From Inia geoffrensis (taxonomy: Eukaryota > Chordata > Mammalia > Artiodactyla > Iniidae), in contig CM070899.1 of NCBI GenBank assembly GCA_036417435.1, positions 67,969,001 through 68,033,000 of the forward strand: a stretch of 64,000 nucleotides of DNA, written 5' to 3'. Positions 11,140 through 22,900 of the stretch are shown piece after piece (the stretch's first letter is position 1; the number at the start of each line of letters is the position of its first letter). The notes below the pieces were generated by a model. That model saw only the letters and a program-made list of their open reading frames with translations. It was not told the origin of the DNA and did no database searches. A program made the position numbers and the translations under genes.

Positions 11140-11340
11140 CTATATATGGTGACAGATATTAGCTAGAATTATTGTGGTGATCATTCCACAATATATACAA
11201 ATATCAAATCACTATGTTCTACACCTGAAACTAACAAGTGTACAACACCTATTATATAAAACTATACAATGTTATATGTCAATTATACATCAATTTTAAA
11301 AAACTGAATATAAATAAATGAATGAATGAATAAATGAAAA
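11140..11340 (+). mobile_element. L1 3' UTR end
   Basis: TTGTGGTGATCATTCCACAATATATAC ... CTATGTTCTACACCTGAAAC ... ATGTTATATGTCAATTATAC is the common end of old L1s. It ends in an (AATG)n-rich tail. Confidence 0.7.
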
Positions 11341-11589
11341 AAAGACTGGCCTTCAGAATGAACTGGCCATTTCTGAATTTTTCTATTTTCTAGAACAGTT
11401 TGCATGAGATAGATATTAAGTATGCTTTGAAGATTTGGTAGAACTCATTAATGAAATCAGTTAGGTCTGGCATTCTTTTTGGAAGGCAAATATTTGATGG
11501 CCATCTGAATTTCTTTAATACTTAGCTTTAATTAGTTTTTTTAAACCTGCTACCAAAAGTTGTGATTTTAAATTTTAAAAACTAGTTGA

Positions 11590-11936
11590 GGGCTTCCCTG
11601 GTGGCAGTGGTTAAGAATCTGTCTGCCAATGCAGGGGACACAGGTTCTATCCCTAGTTTGGGAAGATCCCACATGCCGTGGAGCAAATAAGCCTGTGTGC
11701 CACAACTACTGAGCGTGCGCTCTAGAGCCTGTGGGACACAACTACTGAGCCCACGTGCCACAACTACTGAAGCCTGTGTGCCTAGAGCACACGCTCTTCA
11801 ACAAGGGAAGCCACTGCAATGAGAAGACCATGCACAGCAACAAAGAATAGCCCCCGCTTGCTGCAACTAGAAAAAGACCACGCAGCTACAAAGACCCAAT
11901 GCAGCCAAAAATAAATAAATAAAATAAATTTATTAA
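11590..11936 (+). mobile_element. CHR-type SINE, long form
   Basis: Complete, with the 13-bp target repeat AAAAACTAGTTGA at 11577-11589 and 11937-11949. Confidence 0.94.
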
Positions 11937-11949
11937 AAAAACTAGTTGA

Positions 11950-13290
11950 TAGTCAATTATTCCTCAATTTTTTAAAGATTAAAAGAGACAATAAAAATTT
12001 AAAAAGTAAAAGAAAGTTGATAGACATTTTAAGATAAGGATTCGTTAAAAAAAAAAAAAAGTTGTACAAAATCCAAGTGTTTCTGGGCTCACTGAATGGT
12101 GTTTCTTAGTGCCAGAAACAAATACTGTGGTGCGTATAGGGATAAGACTATACTTTCTGCACCCAGGAGTTCAGAACGTTGAAGTGGACTTGTATTTACT
12201 TGTCCCCTCTTTCTGAGAACATAGAGCTTCATCAGAGCCTTAAGAAATACAATCAATGAGGCTATGAGGTATTTCTGGTGAAATGTGGCAGAGCTATTTC
12301 CAGGAAACAGGTTCCTTCCCCTCAGCGTAGGAGAGAACTCTGCTTTCTCACCCAAGAAGTCTGAAAAAACTATTTGTTGATAGGAAGTATATCAAGAAAT
12401 TAGAAAAATGACTTACCCTGCTATTCCAGTTGCTGGCTGAAAAAAGACATTGGAGACCTCATAAGCTGGAAGCTTTTCTGATCAATCTCAGAAGTCTTGT
12501 ATGCCCTGCCAGGATCACTATTTTAAGCCTATTCCTGGGGCTCTGTGCCATCTTTGCCTCAAACAAGGGAACTGAAACCCTCTGCCTTTTCTCCATAGCC
12601 AAGGGGGATTTTTATCTACCTCCTTCACTCCTCTTCTCCCTTCTCCCACTGAATAGCCTGTGTTTCTCAGGTTGTTTCACATTCAGTCGAGGGTAGTGTG
12701 TAAGATAGCATGTCCTCTTGCCAAGATCCAAAACTCTGGGGAAGGCTCGTCTCCCAGTATGAGGAAGGTAGGAGAGGTGAGGTGATGGGTATGCCCCATA
12801 TAATTACTATAGAGGGGAAGTGTGTTTCTGACCTCCCAAATTGGATGTCTGAATGTATTTCAAACAAAACAAAATAAAACAAAACATAGTTAAACAGTGA
12901 TTAGAGTCTCAAACTACCAGCACAGCCTTACATTTTGGGGATATTAACTACAAGTACCCTGGAAGCTGGAATTAGAGGCCTAGTACCGTCTATAGTATAA
13001 CATCCCCATCTAGCCTGTGAACCCACTCACCATTTGGAGCACTGTATGAGAAAATGCTTTCTAAGTCCCAAATCTTAGGAAAATAAGCCAGAGAAACAAA
13101 TTAATGACTCCCCACTACCTTACTCTTACGCTGATGTGGGACTCTACAGTTTGTTTACTCAGGTAAATGTGCTGACTTCATGCATTTCCAATGCATATAC
13201 ATTTCTACTGCAAAAGACAGGCTTAGATAAATTTTTAAATCTATTTTTTAAAGTTTTGATAATCCTCAGTGACAATAGGGGTGCTGAGAA
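11950..13290. other. Intergenic sequence, nothing recognised
   Basis: About 1.3 kb of mixed sequence. The 88-codon open frames at 12089-12355 (minus) and 12430-12696 (plus) resemble no known family and are probably chance. Confidence 0.45.
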
Positions 13291-13815
13291 ACAGGCACGC
13301 ACATATGCCATTGGTAGGAGTGTAAACTGGTGCAACATATTGGAGGCCAATGAAGTGATACCTACTTTTTTTAAGTAACACCTATTTTTAACAATATATA
13401 CGAGCAACATAAATGTCCGTTGCTAAGGCTATGATTAAAGCATACTAATATAAATATTGCAATAATATGAAACTAATTTTTTAAACGTAGCAAATCAATT
13501 GTTGTGTGAAAATGCCCAACAAACACTTAATTGTTAAAAACAAAGTTGCAGAACAGAATGTATATTATGCTCTTATTTATGATTTTATTAATAGATCATA
13601 TATATTTATTTGTTTACAAGTTTTTTTATTTGTTGAAGCATGTATGTGTGTGGGTATGTATTTGGTTTTATAAGCATGGACATTTTCCAGAAGGGTATAT
13701 AAGAAACTATTAATGGTGAGTAAGGACTGGGACCAGGAAATCACGTTATACCATTCTTTACTGCTGAATTTTCTTGCACGAACACAAAGTTTATCATTTA
13801 AAATACTGATGAATT
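13291..13815 (+). mobile_element. Old L1 3' remnant
   Basis: Shows the L1 signature order: TTGGTAGGAGTGTAAACTGG, AACATAAATGTCC, GTTGCAGAACAG then a decayed 3' UTR. Confidence 0.5.
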
Positions 13816-14149
13816 GGGACTTTCCTGGCGGTGCAGTGGTTAAGAATATGCCTGCCAATGCAGGAGATATGGGTTCAAGCCCTGGCCGGGAAGATCCCAC
13901 ATGCCGCAGTGTAATTAAGCCCCCGAGCCACAACTACTGAGCCTGCGTGCCACAAGTACTGAAGCCCAAGCAACTAGAGCCTGTGCTCCGTAACAAGAGA
14001 AGCCACCGCAATGACAAGCCCATGCACCGCAATGAAGAGTAGCCCCCGCTTGCCGCAACTAGAGAAAAGCCCATGCGCAGCAATGAAGACCCAACACGGC
14101 CAAAAATAAAAACAAATAAATAAATATATTTATTAAAAAGAAAAAAAAA
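13816..14149 (+). mobile_element. CHR-type SINE, long form
   Basis: Full body with B box GGTTCAAGCCC and an AATAAATAAATATATTT tail. It abuts an LTR-like sequence at its 3' side. Confidence 0.92.
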
Positions 14150-14151
14150 AG

Positions 14152-14560
14152 AACTCAATTGTCATAAATCCCTTGCCCTGGAGCAACTATTATCCCTGTA
14201 GATGATAAGTCGCCACACCCACCCCTACACAGACTTTCTCCTAAGAGCGCATTCATCTTTCCAAAAGATCGTTTGTTTTCCCCTCAGTGCCCTTTCTCCC
14301 CAGACCCTTATTAAGAAGTCAACTGTTTTCGTTTAAGCGCGTTTCTCTCCCTTTACCTTAATAAGGTGTTATATATATCCCAAATTCTAGTTCCATCGAA
14401 ATTCCACCTCTTTGAGTCACATTTTCTGTGAACTCCAGTGTATCCTTACTTGAATAAAATTCTGTCTTTTCTTTTGCTAACTTGTTGTTTGTCAGTTTAC
14501 TCTGAAGACTCTCAAGCACAGAATCTAAAAGGGTACAGGAAAAGTTTTTCCTCCCCAGCA
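14152..14560 (+). mobile_element. LTR fragment related to the 9187-9770 copy
   Basis: TTGTCATAAATCCC near the left, then CCTTATTAAGAAGTCAACTG, a CTGTC-TTTTCTTTTGC block and AGGAAAAGTTTTTCCTCCCCAGCA parallel the other LTR in order. The left part is missing at the SINE boundary. Confidence 0.55.
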
Positions 14561-15304
14561 GTACCAAACTATACTAACAGTTGTATTCTCTTCTACCACA
14601 CTCTTGCAGTAAAGAACAAAACAGTTTCACTTAAGAATGCCCTTGATGAAGCAGTAAAAAGTATTATTTTTATTAAATCTTGACCCTTGTATACACGTTT
14701 TTAATATGACTGTGTGGTGAAATGGGAAATACACAGAATGTCCTGCTACATTGCACTTCTGCCACAAAGCACTAGAGCAATTGAGCTGTGAGCTAAACTA
14801 GCCGCCTTTTTTCTTTTTAATTAAAAGAACTACTAACAGACAGCCATCTTATTTGCCCCTGGGCTTTAGGCTGTTATTTTCTACCAAAAGAACAAAGTGA
14901 GCCTGCTAGTTTAAAATAAAGAAATAAGCAAGTGACAACATTTGTTGCCAATGATAAAATATAGAATTTTTGGAAAACCTGTACAGCTTCCTGATGTGTT
15001 AACAACTTTTCTGATGAGATCAATGGTGACAACCAATGTCATCTTTTAATATTACATAGTGAAAGATGTTAACATTTGGAAGATCTGCATAACTCACTCA
15101 GTGAGCCAATATTTTTCTGAATGGCCAGCAAATTCATGCAAGGGTAGAGGATCCATTCTAAGTACAACACAGATGAATGGATTTTAATGTAACGATAGAC
15201 AAAAAGTTCATTTATGTGGTTTCAGATTCCACACTGCAACTAGACTATAAATTACCACTTGCTGAGTTTTAGTATAGTACCTGTTTTAAAAAAAAAAAAT
15301 CAGC
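14561..15304. other. Intergenic sequence, nothing recognised
   Basis: AT-rich, with no repeat or gene identified by eye. Confidence 0.5.
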
Positions 15305-15746
15305 TGTGTAAATTTGAAGATCTAATTGGCTTTACTCAACAATTCATGAATTGGAGGGCATCCCACCTAGAAAACAGAAGGGCACTCTGATGGGTTGAAC
15401 AAAATGGAAGGTTTTTAAAGGCAGAGGGAGGGTGGGGCAAGGAAGCTATTAACAAAGGAAAAGAAAGGATCGTTTCAGGCCAGGTCACCTTCTTCTAGGG
15501 GAAGGATGAGGGTCTATCATGCAGATTACCTGTTCTTCCTTTCTCAGGTGAGGAGGGGGATATAGAGAGGACCCATCTGACTGATTACCTCACTGGTGCT
15601 GACTAGAAAATTCCAGACTGGCAGATTAAGATTACATTCCTGGGTAAGGTCAAAACTACTATCACATCAGGAATTTAGTCTAGGTTTGGTATCATAAGCT
15701 TCAGCATAAGTGACACCATTTGGGGCCTATGGTTTTCTCTTTAACA
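15305..15746. mobile_element. Probable solitary LTR, family not named
   Basis: A 440-bp block starting TGTGTAAATTTG and ending CTCTTTAACA, with LTR-like phrases (TTTACTCAACAATTCATGAA; GCATAAGTGACACCATTT). Strand and class are uncertain. No clear flanking duplication. Confidence 0.4.
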
Positions 15747-16811
15747 TACCCTAAAAGAATATCCACAAATTATCTGAAAGTAACATGTAAACAAAAGCAC
15801 TTTTGAGTTTTCAATAATATTTAAGAACATAAAGAGGTCCTGAAATCAAGAAGTTTGAGAACCACTGTTCTAGCTATTCTTACAAATCTACTTCTCCCTT
15901 TTACCTTCATAAACTCTCTAAGTTCTTCTAAAGACTCAAGGTAAGCAAAAGACAGAGAAACTTCTAGGCCACTTTTATTATCTGTGTTGATACCTCCTCT
16001 GAGGAAAAGAACTAACTGCCTGATTAGTATGGGGGAAAAGAGAAAGAAAAGTTAATATCTCAAAATATTATCTAGCACACATGTAAAGCAATTTGCATAG
16101 TGCCTGCTCCAAGCAGCACTCAAATAATGGCTGGTATCACCATCATCATCTTCTTTATCTTCATCACAGTTATGATTATTTCATCTTGTCCATGTTTCTA
16201 ATGGTATTATATGCCAATGACTCTTGTATTTCCAAACTCTTGAGACAATGTATCCTAGAGTCTTTTAAATTCAGATCTTTCCATTTCCTTATGATTCAAA
16301 ATACTGTCACCTCCCCAGACAGAGTCAGAGCCTGTGATGCTTGTAAATAGGTCACACTTGCAGAGACATTTCCTCTTTTATCCCTGGGGAGAGTTTAGGT
16401 TTTGAAATTATTATTTCTCTGAAGGTCTTTTACATATATACATACATATATATTTTTAAAATTTTTACTTCATTGAAGTATAGTTAACTTACAATGTTGT
16501 GTTACTTTCAGGTGTATCTCTGAAGGTCTTTTAAATCAGGGGATGTTCTTAAGCAGAAGGACTGAACTAGAAATTATAAACGAAAACCAGAAAGCACGGC
16601 AAGGAAAGGATTCACTAACTGACCTCCTATCATCCCTGAAACAAAAAGATTCTCAGGTAGAAAGCTCATAAATGAGGAATAACTACTAGGAACAATGCTT
16701 ACTATCACAATTTCAATGGAATTTGTAGAAATGTGATTCAACAGATTTCTGAACCACAGGTAGCATGTGAGATTGAAAAACTGACAGACTTTGAAACTGG
16801 AGAGGCCAGGG
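15747..16811. other. Intergenic sequence with a small L1 3' end piece
   Basis: Mostly unassigned. At 16465-16515, TTCATTGAAGTATAGTTAAC then ACAATGTTGTG is the minus-strand end of an L1. A (TA/CA)-rich stretch precedes it. Confidence 0.5.
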
Positions 16812-16827
16812 TTCAAATTCTGACTTA

Positions 16828-17225
16828 GGGACTTCCCTGGTGGAGCAGTGGTTAAGAATCCACCTGCCAAGGCAGGGGACACGGGTTCGAGCCCTGGTCC
16901 AGGAAGATCCTACCTGCTGCGGAGAAAGTAAACCTGTGTGCCACAACTACTGAGCCTGTGCTCTAGAGCCCAAGAGCCACAACTACTGAGCCCACGTGCC
17001 ATAACTACTGAAGCCCACGCGCGTAGAGCCCGTGCTCCACAACAAGGGAAGCCACCACAATGAGAAGCCGGCGCACCGCAATGAAGAGTAGCCCGCGCTC
17101 GCCAAAGGCAAAGACAAACAGCTAGACAAAGCCGACGTGCGGCAATGAAGACCCAACTCAGCCAAAAATAAATACATAAATAAATTTAAATAAGTAAATT
17201 AATTAATTAATTAAAAAAATAAAAA
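16828..17225 (+). mobile_element. CHR-type SINE, long form
   Basis: A near-canonical B box, GGTTCGAGCCC, and a long (AATT/AAAT)n tail. Perfect 16-bp target repeat TTCAAATTCTGACTTA at 16812-16827 and 17226-17241. Confidence 0.95.
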
Positions 17226-17241
17226 TTCAAATTCTGACTTA

Positions 17242-17995
17242 GCCCTTTACTGTTTGTGTGATGTTAGTAAAAGGTTGGCTCTCCAGGCCCTAGTTTTCTG
17301 TTCAGTGTGGATTCCACATGGCTCAATTTCATACTGAAAGAAACAAGGCCCAGTAGCCAAAACTCTTTCAAGAGGAATTCCCATCTTTTTACTTGCTTTT
17401 CTCAAAGAACATACTTTTTAAAAGATCCAATTTGTCACCCACAGCAATACTTAAAACCCTCCTTTTTCTTTTCTCATTCTCCCAAAGCTGCTCCAAAGCC
17501 CATTCTCCAAACTCCACAAATCCCTCCTCATCCCTAGTCAGCTTGGCTAGTGTTTTATTTATACCTTCTTTCTCCCTCCCCCACCCCCTTAGTTCTTTAT
17601 TATGAATATTATTTTCAATTTCAAATTCTCTCCAATTTGCCCTTGGACTGCATTCTCCATAACAAAGGAACCCTGTCCCCCCACCCTGCTGCAAGCCAAC
17701 ATCCTACCCTGCTTCCCCCAAGCCTGGACCTATGCAGACTCCCTCTCTCCATTCTCTTGAACTTGAATCACAAAAACCTAAGGACCATCACATCATCTGA
17801 AATTCGGCAGAGCCTTTGTAAAGTTAATTTTTCTCCCAAGATGGATCTTAAAAATGCCTCAACGCCCATAGATATGGAGCCAAAGTCATGTCAGTTTAAC
17901 CTGAATGCTCAGTGACTCAAGAAAAGGATTACCAGCAACTTGATATTTTTCCCCTTTAGATTTTTTTCCAGAATAAATTAAATTAGAATCCCTCT
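17242..17995. other. Intergenic pyrimidine-rich stretch
   Basis: The plus strand is strongly C/T-rich, especially 17455-17760, which yields open frames on both strands (17389-17694 minus, 17550-17915 plus) with no similarity I recognise. Confidence 0.5.
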
Positions 17996-18010
17996 CAATC
18001 TTCACTCTTT

Positions 18011-18127
18011 TTTTTTCTTGGCTGTGCCACATGGCTTGTGGGATCTTAGTTCCCCGAACAGGGATTGAACCCCAGCCCTCGGCAGTGAGAGTGCAGAGTC
18101 CTAACCACTGGACTGCCAGGTAATTCC
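18011..18127 (-). mobile_element. Short tRNA-derived SINE (Bov-tA-like)
   Basis: Complement ends ...GACTGCCAGGTAATTCC. Target repeat CAATCTTCACTCTTT at 17996-18010 and 18128-18142, perfect. Confidence 0.93.
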
Positions 18128-18504
18128 CAATCTTCACTCTTTTAAGTAATATACATTTTAAAATGATTAGGTTGTCAAAAAAGAAAACAAAAACCAAAAA
18201 AAGCCCGAAGAACCAGAGTAGAAGGGAGAAAATTCTTCCTAGAAGTTGAGGAGAGGGAAGAAACTAAAGTGGGAAGGACAAAATTCTCTCTAAAGATCAA
18301 AGAGGGAAGAACGCACACACAAGATTAATAAATCTTGTTGTTATAAAGCAATGTTAGTGCAATAAAAATTTTTTAAATAGAAAGTAAATCTTGTGTCTGC
18401 ATCGAGTTGTTGTAAAGATTAAATGAACTGATGTATAGTACCATACATATAAAAGAACTTCCACAAATATATGACCCTTTCTGCATCTCCTGATTCTTAA
18501 TCCC

Positions 18505-18571
18505 AGCCATTCATTCAACAAACATTTATTGAAATCCTATTTTGGATGCTACAGGAGACATAAAGTGAACA
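18505..18571 (-). mobile_element. L2 fragment
   Basis: ATTCATTCAACAAACATTTA followed by TTGAAATCCTATTTTGGATGC, the antisense 3' end of L2, interrupted by the LTR that follows. Confidence 0.55.
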
Positions 18572-19050
18572 TGTAAGGGTGAAGGGCAAAATCTGACTCC
18601 ATGTTGGATCTGTTTCTTTGACTTTAACCTTTGCTTTTTGTTGCTTTTGTTATTATAATCATACATAATGGCCTGCCTCAGGGAACCCTGCCCCTCTGCC
18701 TGAATGTTAAACTAAAGTGCCTTTGTTCAGCTCACAGGGAGACAATCTGACCCCACCTACCTGTGAATGGCTGCAGAAAAGAAGAAATTAACACATCCCC
18801 TCCCTGATGCTGGCCAAGCCAGGTGAAACTAATGGCCATTTTACTTTACTTCCTCACCTCCTTCCCCTCTCTGTTCTATAAAAGAAACTGGCATCTAGAC
18901 CCCAATAAGATGATTTTTGCGGGACACTAGTCTGCCATCTTCTTGGTCTGCCGGCTTTCCGAATAAAGTCACTATTCCTTGCCTCAACACTCATCTCCCG
19001 ATTTATTGGCCTGTTGTGCGGCAAGCAGAGCGAGCTTGGACTTGGTAACA
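18572..19050 (+). mobile_element. Intact solitary LTR, gammaretrovirus-like (ERV1 class)
   Basis: Runs TGTAAGGGTG to CTTGGTAACA (TG...CA, 479 bp), flanked by the 4-bp repeat AACA at 18568-18571 and 19051-19054. It has U3/R/U5 order: a TATA box (TATAAA, 18877-18882), a poly-A signal (AATAAA, 18962-18967) and a CA-rich U5. No viral genes are left, so it probably arose by recombination between the two LTRs of a provirus. Confidence 0.85.
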
Positions 19051-19054
19051 AACA

Positions 19055-20059
19055 AAGCATGATCCTTTAGGCAGAATGTTAGAAATCAATCCTGGAGACA
19101 GGAAGAGCAGTTTGAAGCCTGCAATTGCTCAAGCAAACTTGCAAAGGACTTGAACTAAGCAATGAGAGACCCAATGAATGGGAAAGACACTGTATTGGTA
19201 GAATGGATTGAACTGACTGATGATTTTGAGGTGGAAACTTGAAAAAGAGAGAGAGCTGAATTTCAGGCTTATATCCTGGTTTGAGAAAAGACTGGAAAAG
19301 GAACTGGTAGGACATATGATAAGTTTAAAGAACCAGTAGAACCTTCACAATAGCATGCAATTGGACATGCAGTTCTGCAACTCTGAGAAGAGTGGTTAAG
19401 TCCATCCAACAAACTTTTACTGACCAACCATGCTGTGCAAGAAGGCCCGAACAGGATGCAGAAGTTATCAAAATGAGTCTTGTGCCAACTTGATTATGTG
19501 ATAGAAATACAAATCTGTATCTTGGTTTTTTTTCATTTGTAAGATAAAAATGGTAATATTTATCCAGCTCCTAGAAATCTGAGCATTGTACAGTCATGGA
19601 GGGACACTTGAGATCTTTATGAGAAGCCCCTGAGACTCCTAGTGGGTCTTGGATTCTTTCTGAATTTTGCCTGTATATACTGATATATTAGTACAGGTTG
19701 ATTCATACGGAATTGCTGATTTTCTACCATTTTGACTTACTAAAAAGGGCAATTTCCCATGGTTGGCCTAAACAAGGCTATGTGATGCAGAACACTTTAA
19801 AGGAGGATATTTCTGAAGATAATCACATTATTTTCCAAATCTGTTGGAGTGGCCACTGGTCCTAGAAGGTTATTACCTAATTTTACCACTGAGCTCAAAG
19901 ATGGTTTAAGATTTCACTGAAAGTTTAATAAGTATTCTAATTATAAAAGATGGTCTGCTGTGAGACAAAAATGCATTTTGTCTATGTGCTTAAAATTATA
20001 ACACACATTCACATTGCACTTTACAATTTACAAAGAGTTTCTATCTACCCTTTGTTATC
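19055..20059. other. Intergenic sequence with an L2 remnant
   Basis: An L2-like antisense piece is near 19400-19490. The remainder is unassigned and has no gene. Confidence 0.45.
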
Positions 20060-20205
20060 TTACATTCACAAGTATAGTGTGAGATTAAAAAATGCCAAAC
20101 TAATTATTCCCATTTTATATATGAGGAAATAGGCTCAGAGAGATTAACTGACCATGCAGGTTTTAAGTGGCAGAATGAGGAATTGAACCCAAGGCTCGAG
20201 AACCA
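20060..20205 (-). mobile_element. MIR fragment
   Basis: CCCATTTTATATATGAGGAA, CTCAGAGAGATTAACTGAC, GTGGCAGAATGAGG and TTGAACCCAAGG match the MIR complement in order. Confidence 0.7.
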
Positions 20206-20601
20206 CATAGATAAATTAGAAATAATGATATACATACACGTAAGAATTTTTTATAAGAGGTTGGCTATTTTATGCTAATCGTGAGGCATTCTATCTTTGT
20301 GTTGAATATATTTTTTGAAATTAATTTACTTTTGTATGGAGGGGTGCCAATGGAAAGGTGGACAGATATTGTTCTGAAGTAACTTCTTATTACCAGGCCA
20401 TTACCAGGAGAACTGAGTAACTCACCAAAATGGCCAAATCCCTCCCCTTAAATACCATCCTCAGCAAAAGACAAAAGGATGCTGGGGGCAGTGACTTGGG
20501 ACCTCAAAGGGGAGGAAGACAACTGACATGGAGATGGAAAGTGTTTGGTAAACAAATGTTTGCTAGGCCTCGCTGAGACAATAGGACAAAGAGGAGTTTT
20601 T

Positions 20602-20799
20602 TTCTTTTTCTTTTTCTTTTTTTGCGGTACGCCTGCCTCTCACCGCTGTGGCCTCTCCTGTTGCAGAGCACAGGCTCCGGACGCGCAGGCCCAGCCCCAG
20701 CCGCTCCGCAGCATGTGGGATCCTCCCGGACCGGGGCACGAACCCATGTCCCCTGCATCAGCAGGCGGACTCTCAACCACTGCGCCACCAGGGAGGCCC
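20602..20799 (-). mobile_element. CHR-type SINE, short form with a further small deletion
   Basis: (TTTTTC)n tail. Compared with other short copies it lacks about 20 bases of the segment around AGCGGCCATGGCTCACGGG. An AGAGGAGTTTT / AGAGGGGAGTTTT imperfect repeat flanks it. Confidence 0.92.
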
Positions 20800-20988
20800 C
20801 AGAGGGGAGTTTTAAAAAACAGACTTTGCTAGGTTTCTCCCTATCCACACACCAAGTTCATACTGTAGCTGTCTTAGGTAATAGCTCCCTTCCTGCAACA
20901 GGTCCTCCCTCTATCCATTCTTTTAGACAGTTAGGGTGAAGGTCAAAGGTTCTTCCTGAGACTTTTCAGCCTTAAAAATAAACTGCCT

Positions 20989-21350
20989 AGGGCTTCCTTG
21001 GTGGTGCAGTGGTTAAGAATCCGCCTGCCAATGCAGGGGACACGGGTTAGAGCCCTGGTGTGGGAAGATCCCACATGCCGCACAGCAACTAAGCCCATGT
21101 GCCACAACTACGGAGCCTGCGCTCTACAGCCTACACTCTAGAGCCCGCGTGCCACAACTACTGAGCCTGCGCGCCACAAATATTGAAGCCCACGGGCCCA
21201 GAACCCATGCTCCGCAATGAGAAGCCCGTGCATTGCAATGAATAAGTAGCCCCTGCTGCTGCAACTAGAGAAAAGCCCACGTGCAGCAACAAAGACCCAG
21301 TGCAGGCAAAAATTAAATAAAATAAATCATTTTTTTTTTAAATTAAAAAA
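20989..21350 (+). mobile_element. CHR-type SINE, long form
   Basis: Complete, with several extra GAGCCTGCG-type internal repeats and an A/T tail. Confidence 0.92.
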
Positions 21351-21419
21351 AAAATCAGCCTAAATGAATTCTCATGCCAAAGAAACAAAATTTGGGGTGG
21401 CAAATTTTGCTCCCCTACA

Positions 21420-21525
21420 AGTAAGTTATTGTGGAGATCATTTTGTAATGTATATAAATGTCAAACCACTATACTGCATACATGAAACTAATACAGTATG
21501 TCAACTATACTTCAATAAAAAAATA
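21420..21525 (+). mobile_element. L1 3' UTR end
   Basis: TTGTGGAGATCATTTTGTAATG ... TATGTCAACTATACTTCAATAAAAAAATAATAATAA. Confidence 0.65.
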
Positions 21526-21739
21526 ATAATAATTCCATGAGTTTATCATTAACAGAGAAGTTTGCTTTGTCCATAGCATTTCACCAAAATTCAAGTGTTG
21601 AGGAGAGGTGCCAGCTTCAGAATTAGAATTAGTATTAGGGAGATCCTTAAGGACGTTTATGGTTTGTGTATTCCACAACCTCTACTATTCTCTGTGGTTC
21701 AAATGCTGTCTGGAGTTCAGAAGGATCTAGGCATAGGAG

Positions 21740-21760
21740 TGTGTGTGTGTGTGTGTGTGC
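21740..21760 (+). repeat. (GT)n microsatellite
   Basis: About ten GT units. Confidence 0.9.
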
Positions 21761-22019
21761 GTAGTCTAGCATGGAATAAAATTTCTTTCAGGTGAAAAAG
21801 CTACTCATTGTATTATCTTCTGCTTCTTCTCTTAGGAAAACTTTAAATATCTAAAACAGCTCCTATTTTCATATCGATCAGGATCTGCTCAGAGGCAAGA
21901 TTTCCTTGTGAGTCAGAGGCAAAAGATTTAGGAAATGATTTGAATGCCATTCTCTTCATGAAGAGGGTTAACCCTTATTGTTCTTTAACTTAAAATTTTT
22001 TGCTTTTAAAATTATATGT
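21761..22019. other. Intergenic sequence, nothing recognised
   Basis: AT-rich and unassigned. Confidence 0.5.
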
Positions 22020-22900
22020 GTTTGTTGTAGGAAATTTAGAAAAGCATAAAATAAAGTAAAAATAACTCAGAATCTCAACACATGGAGAAAACAATCATGA
22101 ATATTTTAGTATATATCGTCCATTCTTTTTCTACAAATATGTATAAACTTTTAAAAATTGGAATCAGAATTTATCTACTATTTTTAGTGCTTTCACTTAT
22201 ATCATTAGTGAGCAAAACATGATTTTTGATGCTCATTTAGTATTATTGTGTCCTATGAATTAACTATAACATACTTAGTCATTCTCTTGATTTTGGTTGT
22301 TTCAATTTTTCAATATTGTATAAAAAGCTGTTCTGAACATTCCTGTTCATCTTTATTGATGCCCTTATTTTTTTTCCTTAGAATAAATGCCAGTGGAAGG
22401 ATGACTGAATCAAAGGGTATGTATATTTGTAAGGGTTTTGAAACAAACTGCTCATCAAACAGGGCATTCCCACAAATGATGTTCAAAAGTTCGCATTTCG
22501 GGACTGCCCTGGAAGTCCAGTGATTAAGACTCCATGCTTTCACTAAAGGGGGTGTGGGTTCGATCCCTGGTGGGGGAACTAAGATTCCGCAAGTGGTGCG
22601 GCCAAAAAGAAAAAAAAAAATTTGCATTTCATTGTGCTTACCCAGTGCTGAATATTTTTATCATTCTAAATCTCAAGCAATTTGATGGTAGAACAATAAT
22701 ATCTCATTGTTTTTATTTGAATTTCTTTAATTACTAGTGGATTTAAACATTTTTTTCACATTTGTAGGTCACTTTGATTTCTTATTTTGTTATTCTTCAA
22801 TATTTTGTTTACGTTTTTATGTAGTCAAAGTTATTACTTTCATTCATTTGCCATTATTGTTCTTTGTTGGCCTTTTGTTTGTTTGTTTTGTTTAGGAAAA
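22020..22900 (-). mobile_element. Old L1M fragment (interrupted by a SINE)
   Basis: Antisense L1-like text (ATTAACTATAACATACTTAG; TTTCTTTAATTACTAGTGG) continues across the SINE at 22500-22619. Confidence 0.55.
22500..22619 (+). mobile_element. Short tRNA-derived SINE (Bov-tA-like)
   Basis: B box GGTTCGATCCC. Flanked by GCATTTC copies (TTCGCATTTC left, TTTGCATTTC right). Confidence 0.9.

Noticed and set aside
9775..14151. A decayed provirus between two related LTRs
   Set aside because: No gag/pol/env-like sequence was seen between them, and the left LTR has its own flanking 4-bp repeat.
17389..17915. Overlapping frames of about 100-120 codons on both strands
   Set aside because: The pyrimidine-rich composition explains the absence of stops, and the peptides are low-complexity.
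20989..21350. Regular ACAACTACTGAGCC-type direct repeats that look array-like (CRISPR or tandem)
   Set aside because: They are internal repeats of the long-form SINE, seen in every copy. No unique spacers, and the genome is mammalian.
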